Shown: positions 37,154 through 45,871 of the stretch, piece after piece | Layout: every line of letters starts with the position of its first letter | Position numbering within the stretch: position 1 is the first letter of the stretch | Source of the DNA: Pelagisphaera sp964404745 | GTDB lineage: Bacteria > Verrucomicrobiota > Verrucomicrobiia > Opitutales > Opitutaceae | Length of the DNA: 64,000 nucleotides | NCBI GenBank assembly: GCA_964404745.1 | Contig: CAYOLG010000026.1 | Span: 1 to 64,000 of the forward strand | Reading direction: 5' to 3' | Position numbers and translations under genes: made by a program | The notes under the pieces: model-generated | Seen by the model: only the letters and a program-made list of their open reading frames with translations | The model's database searches: none | What the model was told of the DNA's origin: nothing

Positions 37154-38938
37154 ATGCAAAACGAGTGGAATAACGACGCCGCCCAGAACCTGGATGGCGA
37201 TCCGATCAGACTTCGCGACTATTCCGCAGGGCTGCTCGCCCAGCCTAGCTCCTCTTTCCTCCTTTTTCCATCGGTCAAATTCGATTCCACCGACGTTTTC
37301 GGCGAAAAGGAATCCGTTCTTCGGATCGGCCTGGGATCGGGATCGATTTGCCTTAACGCGGATCGAGTTGGGCGATTGGCCAACCTCCCTGAGTTGGAAG
37401 AGGAAGCGCTGGCGATGGAGTTGCAGCGGAGCATCCGTTCCGGCGATGGGGTCGAATTGCCAGCAGAAGCATTGCTCCATGGTTGCCTACCGACCGCTTT
37501 CGTCGATCAATGCCAAAGTCCCGCAAGTCTGGCTCTAGCTAATCACGAAAAGGCACAATCGCTGGCTGCGGAGATATTCGGCGACCGAGTGAAAGCCCTT
37601 TCTCTCGAGCCAACAGTTCTAGACACCGCCCGAGCGATCAAGGCCTTGATCGACGAAAGTAAGGCCGAGTCAGTCTCTGGCATCCTTGTACCTGGAATCG
37701 GGCTTTTTAGTTTCGCCGATACGGCACAGGAATGCTATCGGCAATCGGTCGAACTGAACGAATTGGCAAACAGCTATTTCGGCTCGCAAGTTTCCCTTCC
37801 GGACGAGGACGACTCCTTGCATCCGATCGATCTTCACGATATCGCCGAATTGAGAGCCAGCGTATCCAAATTGAATGGACAGGCGATGATCGCGGTACAT
37901 GACGCTTCCGCCCGAGCTATATCGTTCGCAGTAAGCGAATTCGCTTCTAAGTTTTCGCCCATAGCGGAAAAGCCGGACGATCCACGACTGGCCCAAGAAA
38001 CCGCCATTCAACACATCCGTTGGCCCAGCCGCGGAGTCTTCTCATTCGCTCCCGACAAAGCCGCAGTCCTCGACCTTGCCGCAATCGCCAACAATTTCGC
38101 TGAAGCAATACCGCTGGCCCAAGCCACCGGAGGATGGGAGGGCAATGTCTCCAAGCCCGCTCTTAAACCAAGAAAAAACGGCGTCCTGCAAGGCCAGGTA
38201 GCCTTGGTTTCGGGATCGGCAGCCGGCATCGGTTTGGCAACCGCAACCACGCTCACCGAAGCGGGGGCCTGCGTTGTCGGAGCTGACATCAATTCCCAGA
38301 TCGAAAGCATCATGTCTGAAATAGGAGCATTAGGCATCACCGTAGACCTCACCCAAGAGGATCAGATTCAATCCTTGGTTGCTCGTGTCATTCAGGAATT
38401 CGGCGGCTTGGATATCGTGGTTTCCAATGCTGGCATCTTTACCGCTGGCGCCTTCATCCAGGATATGGATGCCGACAATTGGAGTCGCAGCATGGCAGTC
38501 AATCTCACTAGCCATCAAGTCCTTCTCAAGCACGCCATTCCCTTCCTCAAAAAGGGAGTAGATCCTTCCATCATATTTATCGGTTCGCGCAACGTGAACG
38601 CTCCCGGAGCCGGAGCCGCGAGCTACTCTTGCGCCAAGGCAGGGTTGACCCAACTCTGTCGCGTCGCCGCGTTGGAACTGGCACCCGAGGGCGTGCGCGT
38701 GAATATCATCCATCCCGACGCTGTATTCGACACTGAGTTGTGGACCCAAGAAGCGCTGGAGCGATCAGCTGAGCGCTACGGACTCACAGTCGAGCAGTAC
38801 AAGAAGCGGAATCTAATGAAAACGGAGATCACCTCCCGAAGCGTGGGAAACACGGTTGTCGCCGTGGCTTCCAATGCCTTCGCCAAAACAACTGGAGCCC
38901 AGATCCCGGTCGACGGAGGCAACGACCGAATTATTTGA
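37154..38938 (+). CDS. Degenerate class II aldolase domain fused to short-chain dehydrogenase
   Basis: 594 residues. The C-terminal half (about 345-594) is an active-looking short-chain dehydrogenase: VSGSAAGIG at 352-360, S478, Y491 and K495 (YSCAK), ending KTTGAQIPVDGG. Overall layout and the RNLMKTEI stretch match the bifunctional rhamnulose-1-phosphate aldolase/lactaldehyde dehydrogenase-like (RhaD-ADH) fusions. The N-terminal aldolase half, however, lacks the zinc-ligand pattern: where relatives have HVDHTH it reads FVDQCQ (116-121), and KHG is replaced by GIG (181-183). It is also shorter at the front than the usual fusion. Hence the aldolase part is probably non-catalytic while the dehydrogenase works. 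It precedes dhaK. Confidence 0.85.
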   Translation: MQNEWNNDAAQNLDGDPIRLRDYSAGLLAQPSSSFLLFPSVKFDSTDVFGEKESVLRIGLGSGSICLNADRVGRLANLPELEEEALAMELQRSIRSGDGVELPAEALLHGCLPTAFVDQCQSPASLALANHEKAQSLAAEIFGDRVKALSLEPTVLDTARAIKALIDESKAESVSGILVPGIGLFSFADTAQECYRQSVELNELANSYFGSQVSLPDEDDSLHPIDLHDIAELRASVSKLNGQAMIAVHDASARAISFAVSEFASKFSPIAEKPDDPRLAQETAIQHIRWPSRGVFSFAPDKAAVLDLAAIANNFAEAIPLAQATGGWEGNVSKPALKPRKNGVLQGQVALVSGSAAGIGLATATTLTEAGACVVGADINSQIESIMSEIGALGITVDLTQEDQIQSLVARVIQEFGGLDIVVSNAGIFTAGAFIQDMDADNWSRSMAVNLTSHQVLLKHAIPFLKKGVDPSIIFIGSRNVNAPGAGAASYSCAKAGLTQLCRVAALELAPEGVRVNIIHPDAVFDTELWTQEALERSAERYGLTVEQYKKRNLMKTEITSRSVGNTVVAVASNAFAKTTGAQIPVDGGNDRII

Positions 38939-38945
38939 ACCTAGT

Positions 38946-38964
38946 ATCTGCGAATCACGCAGAT
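38946..38964. repeat. Small hairpin within dispersed ATCTGCG/CGCAGAT phrase
   Basis: ATCTGCG and CGCAGAT flank AATCA, 8 bases after the SDR fusion stop. The following text to about 39085, including AATCCGCGTTCACCTG and GATCCGCGGG, resembles wording repeated between genes in many environmental genomes. Confidence 0.35.
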
Positions 38965-39062
38965 TGACACAGACAATGGTCACCTCGTTAATATTTGACA
39001 AGCCTACTTCAAAACCTCGACTCGTATCGAATCTTTCCCAAATTTAACCAGAACAATCCGCG

Positions 39063-39090
39063 TTCACCTGAATGATCCGCGGGCTATAAT
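39063..39090 (+). promoter_or_regulatory. Possible sigma70-type promoter before dhaK
   Basis: A consensus -10 hexamer TATAAT is at 39085-39090, with a weak -35 candidate TTCACC 16 bases upstream. Transcription would start within a few bases of the dhaK ATG at 39099, implying a very short or leaderless mRNA. Confidence 0.35.
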
Positions 39091-39098
39091 ACTTTCAA

Positions 39099-40100
39099 AT
39101 GAAAAAGCTACTTAACGACCCCCTTCAGGCCGCTTCGGAACTCGTCGACGGTCTCGTTGATTACTATAATGGCTCTGTCGAGCAGGTTAGCCCCGGCGCG
39201 ATTGCCCTAACGGATATTGCCGACGGCAAAGTCGCCCTGCTGGTCGGTGGAGGCACCGGCCACGAACCGATTTACCACGGACTCATCGGTGAAGGCATGG
39301 CCGATGGAGCCGCTTGCGGCGACATTTTCGCAGCTCCTCCCCCTAATGTCATCCTCGATACCACAAAAGCAGTCAATCGCGGAAATGGCGTCCTGTATTT
39401 ATATGGAAATTACGCAGGTGATGTGTTGAATTTCAAGATCGCTGCCCAGCTGGCCGCGGCCGAGGGTATCCGAGTAGAAACAGTGCTGATCTGGGACGAC
39501 GTCGCTTCGGCGCCGCCCACTGAGAAAGACAAGCGCCGAGGCATTGCTGGTCTGATACCCATCGTCAAAATGGCTGGGGCGGCCGCCGATCGGGCCAAAG
39601 ACTTGGATGAACTCGTAGGACTCGTAACCAACGCTCGTGACAATACTCGGTCGGTTGGCGTAGCGATGGCTCCGGGATCGATCCCCGCCACTGGCAAGCC
39701 CACTTTCGAACTGGAAGAAGATTCCATTGGAGTCGGCATGGGTATTCATGGCGAAAAAGGGGTTGGCGTGGAGAAAATGATGCCCGCCGACGAACTGGCC
39801 GTCAAAATGGTCGACCTTGTGCTAGCCGACGATTTGCCCATTGGGGAGGGCGACGAGGTTCTGGTCTTCATCAATAGCCTAGGGTCCACGACTATGATGG
39901 AGTGCCTAATCGTGTTGAAAAAGGTGAAAGCCTTGCTTCTTGAAAAAGGAATAAGCATTTATGATATTATTTTGGGACCCTTGGTAACTTGCCAGGAAAT
40001 GGGCGGCATCTCCTTAAGCCTAACGAAAATGAACGATACGCTCAAACCTCTTTGGGATGCGCCGTGTTCGTCGCTCGGATACACTAAATTAGGGAAGTAA
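39099..40100 (+). CDS. dhaK: Dihydroxyacetone kinase subunit DhaK
   Basis: Substrate-binding subunit of a dihydroxyacetone-type kinase, 333 residues. GGGTGHEP (50-57) forms the substrate pocket, and H217 in GMGIHGEKG sits where E. coli His218 covalently holds dihydroxyacetone as a hemiaminal. GNYAGDVLNF and MAPGSIPATGK are also family-typical. It pairs with DhaL encoded after a hairpin-bearing spacer. DhaM is absent here, so the pair may use ATP directly rather than the PTS, and could act on another keto-sugar such as erythrulose. It is upstream of an LsrF-type aldolase. Confidence 0.93.
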   Translation: MKKLLNDPLQAASELVDGLVDYYNGSVEQVSPGAIALTDIADGKVALLVGGGTGHEPIYHGLIGEGMADGAACGDIFAAPPPNVILDTTKAVNRGNGVLYLYGNYAGDVLNFKIAAQLAAAEGIRVETVLIWDDVASAPPTEKDKRRGIAGLIPIVKMAGAAADRAKDLDELVGLVTNARDNTRSVGVAMAPGSIPATGKPTFELEEDSIGVGMGIHGEKGVGVEKMMPADELAVKMVDLVLADDLPIGEGDEVLVFINSLGSTTMMECLIVLKKVKALLLEKGISIYDIILGPLVTCQEMGGISLSLTKMNDTLKPLWDAPCSSLGYTKLGK

Positions 40101-40103
40101 CGA

Positions 40104-40190
40104 TTTTGGCAGGGCTGCTGGTCCTCACGCAGCCGCTCTTTTCTATGAACATTATTCTCGGTTGCGTGAGGACCAGCAGCCCTGCCAAAA
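40104..40190. repeat. 28-bp perfect inverted repeat between dhaK and dhaL
   Basis: The left arm 40104-40131 (TTTTGGCAGGGCTGCTGGTC...) and the right arm 40163-40190 are exact reverse complements, 28 of 28, with a 31-base spacer, starting 3 bases after the dhaK stop. Each arm also contains a GCTGC/GCAGC hairpin. It resembles the REP-like half at 61492, with GGCAG in place of GTAG. Confidence 0.8.
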
Positions 40191-40206
40191 AACCACCCAA
40201 TTTCAA

Positions 40207-40839
40207 ATGAGCCATCCAAAACTCGCTCCTGCAGACGTCAAAGAGATGCTACTTAAAGTAGCCGATGTCATCATTCAATCCGAAGAGATGCTATCCCAAG
40301 CGGATCGCGATCTCGGCGACGGCGACCACGGCCTCGGAATGCAGCGAGGGTTTAAGGCGGCTAAAGCTAAGCTCGAAGCGCTCGAGCCCCAAACAGTAGC
40401 CGAAGTCTTTACTGCTACCGGCATGGCATTGATGGCATCCATGGGCGGGGCTTCTGGGGCAGTGATGGGTATGCTCTTCCAAAGCGGTGGAGCGGCCTTG
40501 GGGAACGCCGATTCGCTGGATGCCGACGGGCTCTGCTCATTCCTTCAGGGAGCCTGCGAAGGCGTCACCAATTTAGGAGGCGCCAAGCCTGGCGACAAAA
40601 CCATGGTCGATGCGCTCGCGGGTGCTCGCGACAAAGCCGTGGCCATTGACTGCGAAACCGTTTCCGAGGCCTTGCATGCAGCCTCAGCTGGGGCGACTGA
40701 GGGCATGGAAGCTACCAAGGCGATGATCGCCACGATGGGCCGAGCCAAAACGCTAGGCGAGAAATCTATTGGCCATCCCGATCCCGGGGCGCTTTCTGTA
40801 TCCATAATTTTCAGGACAATGAGCGACTTTGCTAATTAA
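40207..40839 (+). CDS. dhaL: Dihydroxyacetone kinase subunit DhaL
   Basis: Nucleotide-binding subunit of the DhaKL kinase, 210 residues, all-helical barrel. Starts at the ATG 40207 (MSHPKLAPADVKEM); a TTG further upstream lies within the inverted repeat and is not credible. The Mg-nucleotide motif is DRDLGDGDHG (Asp residues), followed by MGGASGAVMGMLF and AKPGDKTMVDAL, all as in DhaL. It acts with DhaK to phosphorylate dihydroxyacetone or a related ketose. Whether it works with ATP or with a PTS partner cannot be decided; no dhaM is in the window. Confidence 0.93.
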   Translation: MSHPKLAPADVKEMLLKVADVIIQSEEMLSQADRDLGDGDHGLGMQRGFKAAKAKLEALEPQTVAEVFTATGMALMASMGGASGAVMGMLFQSGGAALGNADSLDADGLCSFLQGACEGVTNLGGAKPGDKTMVDALAGARDKAVAIDCETVSEALHAASAGATEGMEATKAMIATMGRAKTLGEKSIGHPDPGALSVSIIFRTMSDFAN

Positions 40840-40967
40840 CTAAATCGCGGTTCCGAACGCACGGTACGCTCGGCCAAAAATAGGTCCTCTAGCGAGCCCA
40901 ATCTCGGAGAATATAATTTTCCAAAACCTACAATCTAAAAACCTAAACCGCTAAACACCGTATATTC

Positions 40968-41843
40968 ATGGCAGATCTAGACGACATCAGAGATGGCGAC
41001 AACTTTGGGCTCAATAGCCCTGCAGATACCGACTCCTTTTACCTCAAGGGTCTCAACAGCGCGAGCTGGGGCATCAAGAATCGCATGTCTCGCATCTTCA
41101 ATCGCAAATCCGGCCGTACCGTTATGCTGGCTTTCGACCATGGGTTTCTCATGGGTCCCACTTCTGGGCTCGAGCGCATCGACATTGGTATCGCCGCTCT
41201 CGCTGATCATGCAGATTGTCTCATGGCGACCCGAGGCATGCTTCGTTCCTGTATTCCACCAGACAATACGAAGCCAGTCTGTCTGCGAACCGATACGGGA
41301 ACGACGATTCTCACTGAGATGAACCACAATGTTCTCATCGACGAAGCTGAAGCCATTAGCATGAACGCGTCGGCCATGGCGGCCATGATCGCCGTAGGGG
41401 ATCCCGCCACTGAGGCTTCAACAATAGCCAACATCAGTCGCTTGGTCGACATCGGTCAAAAGTATGGAATCCCCGTCATGGGAGTGACCGCGGTGGGCAA
41501 GGACATGGCTCGGGACGCCCGCTATTTCGGTTTGGCATCGCGGGTTTGCGCCGAAAACGGAGCTAGCATTGTCAAGACCTACTACACTGAAGGCTTTGAG
41601 AACGTCGTGGCCTGCACTCCCGTTCCCGTAGTCATCGCCGGAGGCAAGAAACTACCAGAACTCGAAGCTCTGGAACTCGCCTACAATGCGATCCAATGCG
41701 GAGCCGCAGGTGTCGACATGGGCCGCAATGTCTTCCAATCCGATGCTCCCCTGGCTATGATCAAGGCCATCGGTGGCGTCGTGCACGACAACTTGAAGCC
41801 CCAGGAAGCCTACGAGCTTTTCAACGAGCTGAAGAATTCCTGA
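40968..41843 (+). CDS. lsrF: LsrF-type class I aldolase/thiolase
   Basis: 291 residues, strongly similar along its whole length to E. coli LsrF as I recall it, including MADLDDIRDG at the start, VMLAFDHG, and VIAGGKKLPE. The Schiff-base Lys is K203 (ASIVKTYY), the same number as in E. coli LsrF. LsrF uses coenzyme A to cleave 3-hydroxy-2,4-pentanedione-5-phosphate into DHAP and acetyl-CoA at the end of autoinducer-2 breakdown. No lsrA/B/C/D/G/K/R is present, so here it more likely cleaves a phosphorylated sugar made by DhaKL (inference). Followed by a strong terminator. Confidence 0.88.
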   Translation: MADLDDIRDGDNFGLNSPADTDSFYLKGLNSASWGIKNRMSRIFNRKSGRTVMLAFDHGFLMGPTSGLERIDIGIAALADHADCLMATRGMLRSCIPPDNTKPVCLRTDTGTTILTEMNHNVLIDEAEAISMNASAMAAMIAVGDPATEASTIANISRLVDIGQKYGIPVMGVTAVGKDMARDARYFGLASRVCAENGASIVKTYYTEGFENVVACTPVPVVIAGGKKLPELEALELAYNAIQCGAAGVDMGRNVFQSDAPLAMIKAIGGVVHDNLKPQEAYELFNELKNS

Positions 41844-41870
41844 GCGGCGGAGTCATCCGTAGAATTCATG

Positions 41871-41899
41871 GCCGGATGCTTGAGCGTCCGGCTTTTTTT
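41871..41899 (+). terminator. Intrinsic terminator after lsrF
   Basis: GCCGGATGC and GCGTCCGGC form a 9-bp stem (one T-G pair) around TTGA, followed by seven T. It closes the dhaK-dhaL-lsrF unit. Confidence 0.9.
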
Positions 41900-41955
41900 C
41901 TAGATGTGGTTAACCGGGAGCGTTAATATCCGTAGTCAACTGATCGAGACGCTTT

Positions 41956-43095
41956 ATGCCGCTTCCCGACTCCAATCAAAACGTGTGGCGCCACCAAACC
42001 GGTGGCGGGGCGACTTCGCTGTTCGGACTTCCCTTCTTTTTGGTTGGGATGGGTGTCATCGTCCTCACTTTCATTCCTCAAGAAGCCAGAGGAGGCGATG
42101 CTCTTCCATTTTATTTTGGCATTCCTTTTGGAGCCATATTTGCGGCAGTGGGCGGGGCAATCCTGTTCGGACGCACGGAACTGATAATCGATCGGGGTGA
42201 AGGGACCGTCTTCAAGAACTGGAAACTGCTTTCCAAAACCGTATACAAGCAGCATCGCGAATTGATGGAGTTTGACCGGATTCGTCTTAATTCTGAGATC
42301 CGTCAGAGCAAGAATTCCAGCTATACCGTCTATCCGATCAAACTCGAGGGGGCGGAAGCGGAAGCTTTTTCGATTTCCGAAGGGAGAGCGAAAAACAAGG
42401 CCCGCTCCCAAGCCGAGAGCCTTGCCACGTTTCTGTCGCTTCCCATCCACGATGAAATATCCGGATCCGTTCGGGTCAGGGATGCGGATTCGCTCAATCA
42501 GTCGATCCGAGAGAAGTTCAAAAGCGGAACGGAAACCAACGAAATCCCCGATCCGCCGGCCATAATGAAGTCCCGTGTCGACTACGACGGCTACAACTTA
42601 CAGGTGCAGATCCCGCCTCTAGGTTTCAATGTGGGCTTCCTCATAGCGTTCGCGGCAATCGCGCTTTTCGAGCTGATCTTCATTTTCAGTTTCGCAATTC
42701 CTTTTTTTCGCAATTTCGAGGCCGATTCGTCCGCCCTCATGTTCCTCATCGTCTTCGGCTTCTTCTTTCTGGGCATCCCCACATTCATTTTGCTAGCCCT
42801 TTTGGGAAACGCCTTTCTGGCGAATCAATCCGTATCCGTAAGCAACCAGTCTCTTTCCGTTTCCAAAGGCTGGCCCTGGAAAAAGTCAGCAACGCTAGAA
42901 ACTAGCCGCATCGAGGAATTAGTGATCGGGGCGAAATCGAGGAGCCAGGGAAATCCGAAATCTATCGCCACCATCGGATTCGGCAAAGAAATTCAGGCTA
43001 TATCAGATGACGCCACTTTGTCCTTCGGGTCGGGCTTGTCAGATGAGGAATTGATCTATCTCCATGCCTTGGCAAAAGGAATTCTTGTTTCCTAA
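41956..43095 (+). CDS. Hypothetical membrane protein, four predicted helices
   Basis: 379 residues, not recognised. Two hydrophobic segments near the N-terminus (about 20-40 and 50-71), a hydrophilic stretch of about 150 residues rich in charged residues, then two long segments (about 224-250 and 258-285), followed by a beta-like tail with GWPWKKSATLETSRIEELVI and IGFGKEIQAIS. The paired-helix then soluble-domain layout resembles generic DUF3592-type or PH-like membrane proteins, but no specific family is claimed. Co-directional with the MFS gene 69 bases downstream. Confidence 0.7.
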   Translation: MPLPDSNQNVWRHQTGGGATSLFGLPFFLVGMGVIVLTFIPQEARGGDALPFYFGIPFGAIFAAVGGAILFGRTELIIDRGEGTVFKNWKLLSKTVYKQHRELMEFDRIRLNSEIRQSKNSSYTVYPIKLEGAEAEAFSISEGRAKNKARSQAESLATFLSLPIHDEISGSVRVRDADSLNQSIREKFKSGTETNEIPDPPAIMKSRVDYDGYNLQVQIPPLGFNVGFLIAFAAIALFELIFIFSFAIPFFRNFEADSSALMFLIVFGFFFLGIPTFILLALLGNAFLANQSVSVSNQSLSVSKGWPWKKSATLETSRIEELVIGAKSRSQGNPKSIATIGFGKEIQAISDDATLSFGSGLSDEELIYLHALAKGILVS

Positions 43096-43164
43096 TACGC
43101 TTGCCCTCGCCAATTGGCCCCCCAATAAACCTGGACTTTGAGCAACGAACCCGAACAACCGTCC

Positions 43165-44451
43165 ATGGATGCCAAGAAGCTCTCGCTCGGCATTATCTTT
43201 CTGACGATTTTCATCGATCTTGTCGGGTTCAGTATCATTTTCCCTCTTTTCCCAGCGATCCTGGAATACTACGGTCAGAGCGGACTGCTGCACGGCCTGA
43301 CCCAATGGCTGGACTCGTTCTCCGAAGCTACTGGAGCTGGAGATCGATTTACTCCGGTTCTATTTGGGGGAATCCTTGGGTCCCTCTACGCTTTCCTGCA
43401 ATTCTTCTTCGCTCCGATCTGGGGAAGCCTTTCCGATCAGTACGGGCGCCGCTCCATCCTTCTCATTACTACTCTCGGGGTATTCTCTAGCTACCTGCTT
43501 TGGGGCTTCGCTGGAAATTTTTTCCTTCTGGTTTTGGCTCGGTTCGTAGGCGGTTGCATGAGCGGCAATATATCCGTGGCCACGGCTGCGGTGGCGGATA
43601 TCACCACCAAAGAGAATCGATCCAAGGGAATGGGCATCGTGGGAGCGGCTTTCGGATTGGGCTTTATTCTAGGACCCGCCCTCGGCGGCATATTCAGCCA
43701 GTTCAACCTCCTCGAATCTCAACCAGAGCTTGCCCGCTTAGGAATAAACCCCTTTTCGGTAGTCGCCTTCGCAGCCGCCGCCCTTGCTTTGGTGAATTTC
43801 CTTTGGGTAAGGGCCCGCTTCGCCGAATCCTTGCCGAAAGATAGACGAGGAAAAGGCGAGTCGCGCAATCCCATCGCCCGTCTTTCGGAAAAGTTTCCGC
43901 CAGAAATCGCCAAGACCAATCTTACTTATTTCGTGTTCATGTTCGCGTTCGCTGGAATGGAGTTCACCCTAACTTTTCTGGGGGCGGATCGCTTCGGCTT
44001 CACACCTAAGCAAAACGCCTCGATGATGGTGTTCGTCGGCTTCATTCTAGCCCTCGTCCAAGGGGGACTCGTCAGACGGCTGGCTCCTAAGTACGGGGAG
44101 AAACGAGTTGCCATGTGCGGATTGAGTTTCGTCAGCATCGGACTCGTCGCATTAGGGCTAGCTAACTCCGTAACCGGGCTTTACTCGGGGCTGGCCCTAC
44201 TAGCTGTCGGAGTCGGACTCTGCAGCCCCACCCTGAGTTCAATGGTCTCCCTCTTTGCTGACGACTCCAGGCAAGGCAGTGTTCTCGGAACCTTTCGAGC
44301 CATCGGATCTCTGGCCCGAGCGGTCGGGCCACTCTTGGCCAGCTTCATATTTTGGTGGTTGGGCTCGCTCCAACTCTATCTTTTCGGGGCCGTCATAACC
44401 GCATTCTCCGTCTGGCTATGCAGCCGCGTACCCGCGCCAGTGAAGGATTAG
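43165..44451 (+). CDS. MFS transporter, drug:H+ antiporter (TetA/Bcr-like)
   Basis: Twelve-helix major facilitator, 428 residues from the ATG at 43165 (MDAKKLSLGIIF); a TTG at 43138 would add nine residues. The first helix IFIDLVGFSIIFPLFP and the loop motif GSLSDQYGRRSILL are typical of the DHA1 family (tetracycline and multidrug exporters). The second-half loop RRLAPKYGEKRV fits as well. Located in the inner membrane and probably exports an organic compound by proton exchange. Substrate unknown. No repressor adjoins it. It converges with the rRNA methyltransferase gene; the 160-base gap between them holds GC-rich inverted stretches but no clear T-run. Confidence 0.88.
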   Translation: MDAKKLSLGIIFLTIFIDLVGFSIIFPLFPAILEYYGQSGLLHGLTQWLDSFSEATGAGDRFTPVLFGGILGSLYAFLQFFFAPIWGSLSDQYGRRSILLITTLGVFSSYLLWGFAGNFFLLVLARFVGGCMSGNISVATAAVADITTKENRSKGMGIVGAAFGLGFILGPALGGIFSQFNLLESQPELARLGINPFSVVAFAAAALALVNFLWVRARFAESLPKDRRGKGESRNPIARLSEKFPPEIAKTNLTYFVFMFAFAGMEFTLTFLGADRFGFTPKQNASMMVFVGFILALVQGGLVRRLAPKYGEKRVAMCGLSFVSIGLVALGLANSVTGLYSGLALLAVGVGLCSPTLSSMVSLFADDSRQGSVLGTFRAIGSLARAVGPLLASFIFWWLGSLQLYLFGAVITAFSVWLCSRVPAPVKD

Positions 44452-44611
44452 TTCGGCGGGTGGACGCCCAGAAAAACTTGAGCCCGCCCAGAGGTCGGGT
44501 TACACCTCTATCCGTCCGGCAGTAAGCTGAGGGTGGAGTCCGGCCGCCGGGCGGGAATAATATTCCGCTCATACCTTTGCAAAAAGCGATGACTATCGGG
44601 TGCAAAGGGGG

Positions 44612-45871
44612 TCATGATCCAGCCACGCGTTGCATCAACGCAACACCCGCCCCATCGAGCCCTGTTTCCCAAGGGTAATTTTTGATCTGTTCAACCAATT
44701 CGAAGTTACCACCGGCTGCCGAGCTTAGAAAGCGATCCACCACCGATTCATTCTCGTCCGTTTCAACACTACAGGTGCTGTAAACCAGCCAACCACTCGG
44801 ACTCGTAAAAAGAGACGCCTGGGCGAGCATTCGCTCTTGAAGAGCGATTAGCTCCGTCATGGCATCGTTTGTTAACCGCCACTTGACATCCGGCTTTTTC
44901 TGTAGAACGCCAGTATTGCTGCAAGGGGCATCCAAATAGACCCCTTCAAATCGACCCGACTCCGCTAAGTCGATTTGAAATATGTCGCTCCCCAAGGGCC
45001 GAGCTCTCGATATGCCCATTCTTTGCATATTCGCTCGAAGCCGATCGAAGCGGGGTCCGGGCAGGTCCACCGAGACGATTTCCTCGAGACGCTCGTCAAA
45101 TAATTTGTCGAAGAGAATCGTTTTCCCACCGGGCGCGGAACATAGGTCGAGGATACGCCCCTCGCTAAACACTTTGCGAAGCATCTCCGGTCCCAATCTC
45201 GTGCCCGGATCCTGGACGTAGACCGCTCCTTCATCGAGCAGTCGGGCAATCTGCGGCCAATCACCTTTGGCCACCATCCGGTAGGGGCGCCAGGGGCTTT
45301 CCAACCCTACCTCTTTAGCTTCCGCGGAAATTGGGAGAAAATAGATTTCTGGCTCGGTTTGATTCCAGTTCGTGAATTTCCTCGCAGCTTCCCACCCAAA
45401 TGATTCCTGCCAGCGGCGAACCAGCCATTCCGGGTGGCTTTCTTTTTCCGCCAGTTCAGCAACCGAATTGGTCGATTCTCTGTCGAGATTTTCCAACCGT
45501 TCACCGACCTTTCGCAAGACCGCGTTGGCCATGGCCTTCTCGCCAGAGCTAAACCGCCTGCCAATCTCGCCAACGGCATGGTCCACGATCTGAGCTTTCT
45601 TGTCCGGTTCGGAAAGCAACTCAAATCCAGCTACCAAGAGAGCCGAACGCAAACCCGGGCGTGGCCGCTTTCGCAAATGGGCATCGACTGAGGATTCCAA
45701 GAGCCAAAGATGGCGAACAACACCATAAAGCAAGAATTGGCACCGACGTCGTTTTCCGCGATCCATCGAATCGGGCAGACGCTCCATTAAATGAGATAGC
45801 CGGGCGGGCCGGGTCAAAAACCTTTCCACCAATCTCGTGGACCAATTCCAAGACGTATCTCTCATTGCCAA
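44612..45871 (-). CDS. rsmB: RsmB/NOP-family 16S rRNA (cytosine-5) methyltransferase
   Basis: SAM-dependent m5C RNA methyltransferase, 419 residues (RsmB about 429). N-terminal NusB-like helical domain at about 1-140, RNA-binding linker, then the Rossmann methyltransferase. SAM-binding LDLCSAPGGKT, motif IV VYLDAPCSNTGV with one catalytic Cys, and motif VI VYSTCSVETDENE with the second Cys are all present. E. coli RsmB modifies C967 of 16S rRNA. The exact target base here is inferred from the NusB domain. It is divergent from the Gre-family gene, 83 bases apart. Confidence 0.88.
   Translation of the reverse strand: MAMRDTSWNWSTRLVERFLTRPARLSHLMERLPDSMDRGKRRRCQFLLYGVVRHLWLLESSVDAHLRKRPRPGLRSALLVAGFELLSEPDKKAQIVDHAVGEIGRRFSSGEKAMANAVLRKVGERLENLDRESTNSVAELAEKESHPEWLVRRWQESFGWEAARKFTNWNQTEPEIYFLPISAEAKEVGLESPWRPYRMVAKGDWPQIARLLDEGAVYVQDPGTRLGPEMLRKVFSEGRILDLCSAPGGKTILFDKLFDERLEEIVSVDLPGPRFDRLRANMQRMGISRARPLGSDIFQIDLAESGRFEGVYLDAPCSNTGVLQKKPDVKWRLTNDAMTELIALQERMLAQASLFTSPSGWLVYSTCSVETDENESVVDRFLSSAAGGNFELVEQIKNYPWETGLDGAGVALMQRVAGS

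Noticed and set aside
40968..41843. Autoinducer-2 uptake and processing locus
   Set aside because: Only the lsrF-like gene is present; no kinase lsrK, transporter, lsrG or lsrR lies in the window.
44452..44611. Small gene between the MFS exporter and rsmB
   Set aside because: Short frames only, GC-rich inverted stretches, no start with ribosome binding site and no recognisable product.
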